The position numbers were made by a program, and so were the translations under genes. The notes below the pieces were generated by a model that saw only the letters and a program-made list of their open reading frames with translations, had not been told where the DNA came from and made no database searches. This document shows, piece after piece, positions 1-5,587 of a DNA stretch of 7,177 bases; the stretch's first letter is position 1; every line of letters starts with the position of its first letter. The stretch is from an uncultured Clostridia bacterium (GTDB lineage Bacteria > Bacillota > Clostridia > UBA1381 > UMGS1253), in the NCBI GenBank assembly GCA_934456295.1, contig CAKSHB010000063.1:1-7177 (forward strand). Reading direction: 5' to 3'.

Positions 1-214
1 GAATAAGATACATATTTCCCGGCAAAAGGCTGATTTTCTCATTTTTCAGCGTTATTTCTCCGCTGCCGCATGTGACATAATACAGCCGCGAAAACGGTGA
101 ACACACATATGACGAGTTCCACGTTTCATCCGCACATGCGTACCCGCTGTCTGTTATACTTATTTTATACTGTTCAAAAATTTTTTGCGTATATGTCGCC
201 TTTTTTATATCCAT
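1..214 (-). CDS. AraC-family transcriptional regulator, N-terminal part (cut by window edge)
   Basis: The minus-strand frame opens with ATG at 214-212 and stays open to the left edge, giving 71 codons. A strong Shine-Dalgarno GGAGA (complement of 221-225) sits 6 bases before the ATG and fixes the start. The protein begins MDIKKATYTQKIFEQ. Further on it has SRLYYVTCGSGEITL and then SLLPGNMYLI. This is the usual beta-barrel (cupin-like) ligand-binding entry of AraC regulators: an aromatic/Arg strand, a Gly-rich turn, then L-x-PG-x-x-YLI. The C-terminal double helix-turn-helix must lie beyond the window, so DNA binding is inferred from the family. The gene is divergent from fucI, which makes it the obvious candidate regulator of fucI, probably responding to fucose or a related sugar. 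That pairing is inference. Membership in another cupin-type family cannot be fully excluded from 71 residues. Confidence 0.82.
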   Translation of the reverse strand, partial: MDIKKATYTQKIFEQYKISITDSGYACADETWNSSYVCSPFSRLYYVTCGSGEITLKNEKISLLPGNMYLI

Positions 215-250
215 ACAAATTCTCCGTAAATATATCTCCGCCGCAAATTG

Positions 251-279
251 TGTATAAAATTCTTATACCAAAATGTCCA
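251..279 (-). promoter_or_regulatory. Vegetative promoter of the left araC-type gene
   Basis: On the minus strand TGGACA (complement of 274-279) is separated by exactly 17 bases from TATACA (complement of 251-256). These match the -35 and -10 consensus at 5/6 and 4/6 positions. Transcription would start near 244 and leave a leader of about 30 bases that contains the GGAGA ribosome site. The dyad at 252-268 covers the -10 box and part of the spacer, a natural position for autorepression. Assigned by eye only. Confidence 0.6.
252..268. repeat. 17-bp dyad GTATAA-N5-TTATAC, possible operator
   Basis: GTATAA (252-257) and TTATAC (263-268) are perfect reverse complements around a 5-base centre. 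The dyad overlies the -10 region of the predicted promoter of the left regulator, so a bound protein would block that promoter. The arms are AT-only apart from one base pair each, so chance occurrence in AT-rich DNA remains possible. Confidence 0.4.
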
Positions 280-283
280 TATT

Positions 284-300
284 TTGAGTCTGAAACTCAA
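284..300. promoter_or_regulatory. 17-bp dyad TTGAGT-N5-ACTCAA between the divergent promoters
   Basis: TTGAGT (284-289) and ACTCAA (295-300) are perfect reverse complements around a 5-base centre. The dyad lies between the two predicted -35 boxes. It ends at the base just before the fucI -35 (301-306) and begins 4 bases after the regulator's -35 (274-279). It has the same 6-5-6 geometry as the dyad at 252-268, with centres 32 bp apart, about three helical turns. Activator or shared-operator function is inferred from position. Confidence 0.5.
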
Positions 301-329
301 TTGTATTGTTCTTTTTAAAATGATATACT
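301..329 (+). promoter_or_regulatory. Vegetative promoter of fucI with extended -10
   Basis: TTGTAT (301-306) is followed after exactly 17 bases by TATACT (324-329), which is preceded by TGA (321-323), an extended -10 element. Transcription would start near 336. The resulting leader to the fucI ATG is about 140 bases and AT-rich. It holds a weak hairpin (351-356 with 360-365) but no riboswitch or attenuator that I recognise. An alternative -10, TATAAC at 401-406, lacks a convincing -35. Confidence 0.6.
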
Positions 330-385
330 TTATACAGCCGCAAAACCGCAAAAACTATTAGTTTTAAAATTTTATACGGCAAAAC
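329..385. repeat. Imperfect direct repeat TTTATAC...GCAAAAC in the fucI leader
   Basis: TTTATAC followed by AGCCGCAAAAC (329-346) recurs as TTTATAC followed by GGCAAAAC (371-385). The two TTTATAC starts are 42 bp apart, four helical turns. AraC-type proteins usually bind direct repeats on one helix face, so this could be a regulator site. It falls at and after the predicted start point, which would suit repression better than activation. Confidence 0.3.
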
Positions 386-476
386 TTCACATGTATCAAT
401 TATAACTTAATCCGATAAAAAAATCAACATAATACCAAAAGTTTAATATTATATTTTAATTTGGGAGGAAGAAAAA

Positions 477-2264
477 ATGTTAAAACCGAAAATAGGCATA
501 AGACCTGTAATCGACGGACGCTGGGGCGGCGTCAGAGAAAACCTCGAAGAAAAAACCATGAATATGGCAAAAGCTGCGGCGCAGCTCATTTCTTCAAATC
601 TCCGATACCATGACGGTTCGGCGGCAGAATGTGTAATCGGCTGTACAACAATCGGCGGCGGTGCCGAGGCGGCAAAAGTTGCCGAGCAGTTTGCCGGCGA
701 AAATGTTGTTGCGACGCTTTCCGTTACACCATGCTGGTGCTATGGCAGCGAAACCATGGATTTGGACCCGAACACGATTAAAGCCGTTTGGGGCTTTAAC
801 GGAACGGAGCGCCCCGGAGCGGTTTATCTTGCGGCGGCAATGGCTGCACATGCACAACGAGGACTTCCTGCTTTTTCGATATACGGTCATGATGTGCAGG
901 ACGCCTCCGACAACATAATTTTGCCCGATGTTGCCGAAAAAATTCTGCGTTTTGCCCGCGGTGCGCTCGCTGTCGGTCAGATGAAAAACAAAGCATATGT
1001 AAACATAGGCGGTATCGCTATGGGTATTGCAGGCTCATACTGTGACGCGGATTTCATGCAGAAATATCTCGGACTTCGCGCAGAATGGGTTGATTTGACA
1101 GAGGTTCTCAGAAGAATTACCCTGGAAATTTTTGATAAAGCGGAATATGAAAAGGCACTTTCATGGATTAAAATAAACTGCAAGGAAGGCTTTGATAAAA
1201 ATTTGGACAAAAACTTCCCCGACATAATCAGGAAGTCAAAAGTCATCAGCGCCGACAAAGACTGGGAATTTATAGCCAAATTTACGATAATCGTCAGAGA
1301 TATTCTCTTCGGCAATCCCAAGCTCGGCGAAATGGGCTGGCATGAGGAGGCTCTCGGAAGAAACGGTATCGCCGGCGGTTTCCAGGGGCAGAGAATGTGG
1401 ACAGACTGGCTGCCGAACGGCGACTTCACCGAGGCAATTATGGCATCGTCATTTGACTGGAACGGCAAAAAAGCTCCGTTTGCGTTTGCAACCGAAAACG
1501 ATACTCTAAACGGCATATCAATGCTTTTTGCAACTCTTCTCACAGGCAAAGCTCCGTGTTTCCATGACGTAAGAACATATTGGTCACCCGAGGCTGTTGA
1601 AAGAGTATGCAAAAAACCACTTTCGGGAACTGCGGCAAACGGCATTATCCATCTTATAAATTCCGGCGCAACGGCGCTTGACTGCACAGGCGCCTCAAAA
1701 GACGCAAACGGCTGCGGAACTATAAAAGAATGGTGGAACATGACCGATTACGACATAAGCGCATGCCTTGAAGCAGCCGACTGGTGCCGTGCGGACTATG
1801 AATATTTCCGCGGCGGCGGTTTTTCGTCACACTTTAAAACTGAGGCGGAAATGCCTGTTACAATGATAAGAGTAAATCTTATAGACGGCATTGGTCCGAC
1901 AATTCAGATTGCGGAGGGGTATACTGTCGTGCTTGATGACAAAATACATAATGCTCTTGACAAGAGAACCGACCCGACATGGCCGACAACATGGTTTGCG
2001 CCAATTCTTACGGGCAAAGGCGCCTTTACCGATGTATACTCGGTTATGGCAAACTGGGGTGCAAACCACGGCGTAACCGTACACGGTCATATCGGCGCCG
2101 ATTTGATAACGCTTGCCTCAATGCTCCGCATTCCCGTGTCAATCCACAATGTTGCCGAAGAAAAAATCTACAGACCCCATTCATGGGCATCATTCGGCAA
2201 AGGCGAAGATTCGATTTCGACCGATTACCGTGCTTGCAGCGCATATGGTCCGATATATAAATAA
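477..2264 (+). CDS. fucI: L-fucose isomerase
   Basis: This cytoplasmic enzyme (595 residues; E. coli FucI has 591) isomerises L-fucose to L-fuculose, the first step of fucose breakdown, and many members also accept D-arabinose. It begins MLKPKIGIRPVIDGR, nearly the E. coli start, and has the family blocks TPCWCYGSETMD (about 84-95), WGFNGTERPGAVYLAAA (about 105-121), SIYGHDVQDA (134-143), GGFQGQR (300-306) and EYFRGGG (442-448), ending YGPIYK. The manganese ligands known from E. coli (Glu337, Asp361, His528) fall at Glu340 (FATENDTLNG), Asp364 (HDVRTYWSPE) and His531 (WGANHG), a constant +3 offset, so the site looks intact. The start is fixed by GGGAGG at 463-468, 8 bases before ATG. The gene has its own promoter and terminator and no in-window kinase or aldolase partner; a divergent AraC-type gene lies upstream. 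Family assignment is very secure; physiological substrate is inferred. Confidence 0.97.
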   Translation: MLKPKIGIRPVIDGRWGGVRENLEEKTMNMAKAAAQLISSNLRYHDGSAAECVIGCTTIGGGAEAAKVAEQFAGENVVATLSVTPCWCYGSETMDLDPNTIKAVWGFNGTERPGAVYLAAAMAAHAQRGLPAFSIYGHDVQDASDNIILPDVAEKILRFARGALAVGQMKNKAYVNIGGIAMGIAGSYCDADFMQKYLGLRAEWVDLTEVLRRITLEIFDKAEYEKALSWIKINCKEGFDKNLDKNFPDIIRKSKVISADKDWEFIAKFTIIVRDILFGNPKLGEMGWHEEALGRNGIAGGFQGQRMWTDWLPNGDFTEAIMASSFDWNGKKAPFAFATENDTLNGISMLFATLLTGKAPCFHDVRTYWSPEAVERVCKKPLSGTAANGIIHLINSGATALDCTGASKDANGCGTIKEWWNMTDYDISACLEAADWCRADYEYFRGGGFSSHFKTEAEMPVTMIRVNLIDGIGPTIQIAEGYTVVLDDKIHNALDKRTDPTWPTTWFAPILTGKGAFTDVYSVMANWGANHGVTVHGHIGADLITLASMLRIPVSIHNVAEEKIYRPHSWASFGKGEDSISTDYRACSAYGPIYK

Positions 2265-2285
2265 AATTAGAAATTTTCCAAAATC

Positions 2286-2330
2286 AAAAAGCTGCACATC
2301 ATTTTCAAAAAACGCTGTGCAGCTTTTTTT
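2286..2330. terminator. Strong two-way intrinsic terminator after fucI
   Basis: A perfect 13-bp stem pairs AAAAAGCTGCACA (2286-2298) with TGTGCAGCTTTTT (2316-2328) around a 17-base loop, followed on the plus strand by a run of T to 2330. It lies 21 bases after the fucI stop. Read on the minus strand it also ends in five T, so it would stop transcripts from the LuxR-type remnant that ends at 2349. Confidence 0.92.
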
Positions 2331-2348
2331 ATATTTTTATAGAAAACC

Positions 2349-3147
2349 TCAATGCAGTATATTCAGTCTGTTTGCCGCAGTTTTTGCCTCGCCTCTGCGG
2401 CTCACGCCCAACTTTTGCAGAATATGGCTGACATAGCTCTTTACCGTAGCAAGCCGTATGTTTAATATCTCCCCTATTTCGGAGTTGCTTTTGTCGGCAC
2501 ACAAAAGCCTTAACACCTGCATTTCCGCCTCTGTCAGCTTATCAAAATCGTGGTTTTTCGGTTTCATAAAGTCCGGATAATACACTCCGTACCTTCTTGA
2601 TGTCTTAATCGTTTTTGAAAGAAATGAGGATTTTTTTATGCCCGCAAGTTCCTCAAGCATGGGCAAAACCGCAGTTCCGTACATGCCCAAGGTGAGCACA
2701 AAGCCGTATTTTTCCGCAATTTCCGCCGCTGAAGCAATATCCTCTCTCCATGTTTCCTCACCAAGTCCGCGTTTTTCCAGTGTAAAAGCGCCTTCACCGG
2801 AACTGAATAAGTCAGCCCAATGTCATTCCGCGTGTCAGGAAAATAAACCGCCTGTGCGGATTGTCACGTATAATCTCACATAATCTTTCCTGTTTCTCCC
2901 GATTTTGCAGTATTTGCAATCAGTCGACAAGCAGAACCTCCCATTTGTCATTTGCCGAAATTACTTCAAATTCAATTTCCTCCGCCAAAAGTTTAAACAT
3001 TTTATGAAAAACAGCAGAATAATACTGTTTGGTGCGTCATGCGGATTTGGAAAAACAACGGTTGCAAAGGAGCTTTTGAGAAACAGCAAAGCAGATACAT
3101 ACGAAGTTTTTTACTATATCTGATTTTATTGCTGCCTTTCGGTTCAA
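2349..3147 (-). pseudogene. Degraded MalT/LuxR-type ATPase regulator
   Basis: Fragments of one large LuxR-type regulator survive here. The C-terminal piece (about 2822 down to 2349) has an IAEKYGFVLTLG...LPMLEEL linker of the kind that precedes the DNA-binding domain in MalT-like proteins. It then has a complete LuxR helix-turn-helix: LTEAEMQVLRLL, SNSEIGEIL, TVKSYVSHILQKLGVSRR. Upstream, in another frame (about 3003 to 2815), is an ATPase segment with a Walker-B-like WEVLLVD, then LQILQ, and the motif RRFIFLTRG. A TGA at 2922-2920 interrupts it just after LLVD. The two frames change at 2812-2825. Only about 800 bp remain where the family normally needs over 2 kb, so most of the sensor and TPR region is deleted. 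A possible original start is TTG at 3147-3145 behind GAGGTGA (complement of 3153-3159). The P-loop piece lies inverted within it. No start with a ribosome site precedes the surviving DNA-binding domain, so I consider it dead. Its target is unknown. Confidence 0.85.
3004..3123 (+). pseudogene. P-loop (Walker A) fragment of the LuxR-type regulator, inverted
   Basis: A 39-residue plus-strand frame starts MKNSRIILFGASCGFGKTT and continues VAKELL. A hydrophobic strand, then G-x(4)-GKTT, then a helix is a textbook Walker A element and closely resembles the start of MalT-like LuxR ATPases, where the motif reads like SAPAGYGKTT. The surrounding pseudogene is on the other strand, has the later ATPase motifs and lacks exactly this one. 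Turned round, the end of this piece (TYEVF) would lead into the minus-strand FKLLAEEIEFEVI segment that begins at about 3000. The simplest reading is a local inversion of about 110-120 bp. Short A-rich inverted arms (AAAAAC 3007-3012; GTTTTT 3106-3111) lie at its ends. A separate tiny ATPase gene is unlikely: no ribosome site precedes the ATG, and the frame ends before Walker B. Confidence 0.65.
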
Positions 3148-3209
3148 AAAAATCACCTCACGCCGTATCTTCAAAAATTCAACAGGTACACCCCGCCGGA
3201 TTTTTGTTT

Positions 3210-4424
3210 TCAGCCGTTTTCCACGTCACTTTTTACCGATTTCAGATACTCTTTCACTGACAGATACACTCCGGCACTCCAACCCATCATCTGCGGCATC
3301 TCATACTCATTTCTGACATCAATATTTCCGTCCTTGACGTTATATTTTTCCCATATGCCGCCCGTTTCTTCAAACACTTTGTCAACAAGGCGGATATATT
3401 TTTTCGCAATCCTTACGGCCTCATCTTTATACCCATAGTTATCAAGTCCGATAATTGCTATATACTGCAAGCATGCCCAACCGTTCGGATAGTCCCACTG
3501 ATATGTCCCCGGCATGTCGTTCTTTTCGCATGTATACATGCCGTACTCCGCCTCGAGACGGCTCAGATTTTCCACGGTTGCTTTTGCACATTCCTCTGAG
3601 GCAAGCTTTGCATACATAGGATAAAAAGACGCCACAGAAAAAACCGTTCCCGTTTTATTCTTTTTAAAGTTATAATCCATAAGCATGCCTTGCTCATTTT
3701 TCATGTGCTTTTCCATGAGAGCTTTTCGTTTTTCGGTTTTCTGCGCCCATTCGTCCGCTCTGCCGTTATTCAGCTCCTCCGAAAAATACTGCATATTTTT
3801 TTCCATCATATACATCAGTGAGTTGAGGTCAACAGGTGCATAATTATACGCTTCAAATTCCCATCTCGGGTTACAGTCCCAGCCGCTTTCACAGTTTGCG
3901 ACCAGGTGCTTTGCGCGCTCAAGCTCACTTTTTTCCTGCGGTATATATGAAATTCTGTCATTTAAGGTTATCTTCTCTGCTGTATAATCCCCTGCATAAA
4001 TATTAAGCCCCGACGGCGATATTCTTTCCGTCATCCAGAAGTGATACTCTTTCTCCAGCGCCGTATATGCCCCATACAGCCAAACCTTATCTTTATAATG
4101 TTCATACACATTTTTAACCATTTCCGACAAAAACGGCGGCTGAGACCTGCCTGTGTAATATGTTCTGTTGCCGTTCGGCATATGCCCGTATTTCATTACA
4201 AGATACAGCATATCGTCCGTATTGTACTTCGACTGATAGTTCATACCGCTGCAGTCAAGCCCGAGATTTGTAAAATATGTATCCCAATAGTATATCTCGT
4301 CAAAGTACCCCACAGACGGCACCGTATAAGGATACGGCAGCCCGATAAGCGTACCGTCGTCAGTCATATTTTCCTTAATGCACTTTTTCCAGTTGTTTTG
4401 TATGTACTCTTCTGTCCTGTTCAT
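3210..4424 (-). CDS. GH37 (trehalase-family) glycosidase, cytoplasmic
   Basis: This 404-residue protein has no signal peptide or membrane segment, so it should act in the cytoplasm on an imported alpha-glucoside such as trehalose. The GH37 landmarks are in order: YFDEIYYWDTYF (40-51, signature 1 region), YGHMPNGNRTYYTGRSQPPF (79-98), ESGWD...RW (179-188), APVDLNSLMY (196-205), QWDYPNGWACLQY (309-321, signature 2) and NEYEMPQMMGWSAGV (372-386). By eye Asp183 and Glu373 match the catalytic acid and base of E. coli periplasmic trehalase (Asp312, Glu496). It is much shorter than E. coli TreA (about 565) or TreF (about 549). The signature-1 arginine (PGGRF) is replaced by Tyr40, and the Gly-rich loop before the catalytic Glu is absent, so the natural substrate may not be trehalose. 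The start is set by GGAGG (complement of 4433-4437), 8 bases before ATG. It has a perfect consensus promoter and a divergent AraC-type neighbour. Confidence 0.9.
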   Translation of the reverse strand: MNRTEEYIQNNWKKCIKENMTDDGTLIGLPYPYTVPSVGYFDEIYYWDTYFTNLGLDCSGMNYQSKYNTDDMLYLVMKYGHMPNGNRTYYTGRSQPPFLSEMVKNVYEHYKDKVWLYGAYTALEKEYHFWMTERISPSGLNIYAGDYTAEKITLNDRISYIPQEKSELERAKHLVANCESGWDCNPRWEFEAYNYAPVDLNSLMYMMEKNMQYFSEELNNGRADEWAQKTEKRKALMEKHMKNEQGMLMDYNFKKNKTGTVFSVASFYPMYAKLASEECAKATVENLSRLEAEYGMYTCEKNDMPGTYQWDYPNGWACLQYIAIIGLDNYGYKDEAVRIAKKYIRLVDKVFEETGGIWEKYNVKDGNIDVRNEYEMPQMMGWSAGVYLSVKEYLKSVKSDVENG

Positions 4425-4447
4425 TTATCATTCCTCCGTGTATGTGT

Positions 4448-4476
4448 ATTATATATCCTTACTCCGTCTTTGTCAA
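4448..4476 (-). promoter_or_regulatory. Perfect consensus promoter of the GH37 gene
   Basis: On the minus strand TTGACA (complement of 4471-4476) is followed after exactly 17 bases by TATAAT (complement of 4448-4453). Both hexamers and the spacing are the ideal vegetative consensus. Transcription should begin near 4441, giving a leader of only about 17 bases with the GGAGG ribosome site in it. Such a promoter needs little activation, so control, if any, would be by repression. Confidence 0.85.
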
Positions 4477-4509
4477 GAAATATCCCCTTGCGGCATTGTC
4501 CCGTACGCC

Positions 4510-4527
4510 CATACATCTGTCATACAT
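4510..4527. repeat. Tandem CATACAT half-sites, one helical turn apart
   Basis: CATACAT occurs at 4510-4516 and again at 4521-4527, an 11-bp period. It lies between the two divergent promoters, about 35 bp upstream of the GH37 -35 box and about 40 bp upstream of the regulator's -35 box. Direct repeats on one helix face suit an AraC-type regulator. Binding is inferred. Confidence 0.35.
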
Positions 4528-4567
4528 GTCCGCATTGCACAAAAAACTGCGTATTTGCTTTTCAATC

Positions 4568-4596
4568 TTGATTTTCTCTATGCGCTTTGATATAAT
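4568..4596 (+). promoter_or_regulatory. Extended -10 promoter of the second araC-type gene
   Basis: TTGATT (4568-4573), a 17-base spacer, then TATAAT (4591-4596) preceded by TGA (4588-4590). The -10 is perfect and extended, and the -35 has 4/6 matches. The start point would be near 4603, leaving a leader of about 55 bases that contains the near-palindrome at 4603-4634. Confidence 0.75.
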
Positions 4597-4602
4597 TATA
4601 TT

Positions 4603-4634
4603 GCGTATATGCCCTTATATCAAACCATATGCGC
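4603..4634. repeat. Near-palindrome GCGTATATG...CATATGCGC at the araC start point
   Basis: GCGTATATG (4603-4611) and CATATGCGC (4626-4634) are reverse complements except at one position. The left arm begins at the predicted transcription start of the regulator, a usual place for an autorepression operator. Related words recur nearby: GCGTATTTGC at 4549-4558 resembles GCGTATATGC at 4603-4612, and TATGCGC occurs at both 4579-4585 and 4628-4634. An RNA hairpin in the leader is an alternative reading. Confidence 0.4.
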
Positions 4635-4658
4635 AAAAAATATATAAGGATGTTGCAC

Positions 4659-5432
4659 ATGTATGCCGATATAAGCAAAAATATACATTTTAATCTGCCG
4701 TTTCTTCCCACAACCATAGGTTACTTTGACAGTCAGGCGCGCGTTGAACGCCCTAAGGGTTTTGAGTTTTGCCAGTTTATATGGGTAACCGACGGCGAAG
4801 GCATTTTTCATGTTGGCGGAATTTCAAAAAAGCTTACGAAAAACATGGGCTTTTTTTCAGATAAAAATATCCCCCACTCCTATCACAGTTCCGCCGGCGT
4901 CTTTTCAACCATGTGGGTAACCTTTTTCGATGCTGCCGAGTTGCTTTCATACTATAATGCCAATTCTTACTTCTTTTTTGATGTGCCCGATTTTTTATCG
5001 GGTTCGACAATGCAGCTTATACGAAGCTGTGAGGCAACTGCCTCTGCCGCACTGCGTTCATCTTACGGTTATTCATGGACTGTTGCTCTTATGGAAACAC
5101 TGTTTCAAAAAGCGCTGTCGCCCGAAAAGAAGGTTACTGCATTTTTGGAAAAAAATTTTGACAAGCCTGTCACTCTTGACACAATTGCCGAACATATAAA
5201 CTCCGATAAGTACACGCTGTGCCGCAATTACATGAAAAACACCGGCATGACGGTTATGCAGGCTCTTAAACAAATCCGTATTCAGAAGGCAAAAAGCTTT
5301 CTGCTATACAGCACATGCTCCGTTGAACAAATCGGCATTATGTGCGGCTTTGAAAGTCCGAGCTACTTTATAAAGGTTTTTCGCGAACAAACAGGCATGA
5401 CTCCGCGCAGCTACCGTACCAAAAGCATGTAA
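4659..5432 (+). CDS. AraC-family transcriptional regulator
   Basis: This complete one-component regulator has 257 residues from the start chosen here. ATG at 4659 is preferred over ATG at 4629 or 4650 because AAGGA at 4646-4650 stands 8 bases before it; the upstream ATG at 4629 lacks a ribosome site. The N-terminal half is an AraC-type cupin-like sensor: FEFCQFIWVTDGEGIFHVGG, then GFFSDKNIPHSYHSS (the pg-x-PH-x-Y strand). It is followed by a helical linker. The last 100 residues form the double helix-turn-helix: VTLDTIAEHINSDKYTLCRNYMKNTGM, then MQALKQIRIQKAKSFLL, then SVEQIGIMCGFESPSYFIKVFREQTGMTPRSYR, which matches the AraC signature closely. It is divergent from the GH37 gene with a 234-bp control region between them and probably regulates it in response to the same sugar. 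That link is inferred from position. It has its own promoter and ends at a two-way terminator. Confidence 0.95.
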   Translation: MYADISKNIHFNLPFLPTTIGYFDSQARVERPKGFEFCQFIWVTDGEGIFHVGGISKKLTKNMGFFSDKNIPHSYHSSAGVFSTMWVTFFDAAELLSYYNANSYFFFDVPDFLSGSTMQLIRSCEATASAALRSSYGYSWTVALMETLFQKALSPEKKVTAFLEKNFDKPVTLDTIAEHINSDKYTLCRNYMKNTGMTVMQALKQIRIQKAKSFLLYSTCSVEQIGIMCGFESPSYFIKVFREQTGMTPRSYRTKSM

Positions 5433-5515
5433 GCTCTGTACGTGCTGTGTTTGAACTTTTTTTGTGTCAAATCCTTTTTGCATAAATATAATCTTAATAA
5501 AAATATATTTTCAAC

Positions 5516-5568
5516 AAAAACGACCTTTGAAACCGAGCTTTAAAACCCGAAATTCAAAGGCCGTTTTT
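5516..5568. terminator. Two-way intrinsic terminator between convergent genes
   Basis: A 16-bp stem with one mismatch pairs 5516-5531 (AAAAACGACCTTTGAA) with 5553-5568 (TTCAAAGGCCGTTTTT) around a 21-base loop. It ends in T on both strands. It serves the AraC-type gene ending at 5432 and the lyase-like gene ending at 5588 from the other side. The 80 bases before it (5433-5515) are AT-rich and hold nothing else that I recognise. Confidence 0.88.
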
Positions 5569-5587
5569 ATTTACTTATTCGTATTTA

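Noticed and set aside
88..104. Possible catabolite-responsive (cre) site around GAAAACGGTGAAC
   Set aside because: It lies inside the AraC-type coding frame and misses the conserved TG and the terminal C of the cre consensus.
97..318. Plus-strand 73-residue frame
   Set aside because: It runs antisense through the start of the AraC-type gene and through the divergent promoters, with low-complexity composition and no ribosome site.
337..476. Riboswitch or attenuator in the about 140-base fucI leader
   Set aside because: Only a weak A/T hairpin (351-365) is present; there is no terminator-like stem or known conserved core.
977..1741. Long (254-residue) minus-strand frame
   Set aside because: It is the antisense shadow of fucI, whose plus-strand protein has continuous family motifs; the minus-strand product has no recognisable domain.
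2638..2883. Plus-strand 81-residue frame
   Set aside because: It is antisense to the LuxR-type remnant; Ser/Pro-rich composition and no ribosome site mark it as a shadow.
2265..3209. Mobile-element insertion as the cause of the LuxR-type gene decay
   Set aside because: No transposase fragment, long terminal inverted repeats or target duplication is visible; small deletions, a frameshift and a short inversion explain what is seen.
4041..4571. Plus-strand 176-residue frame rich in Ile/Cys/His
   Set aside because: It is antisense to the GH37 gene and crosses its promoter; no domain is recognisable and the start lacks a ribosome site.
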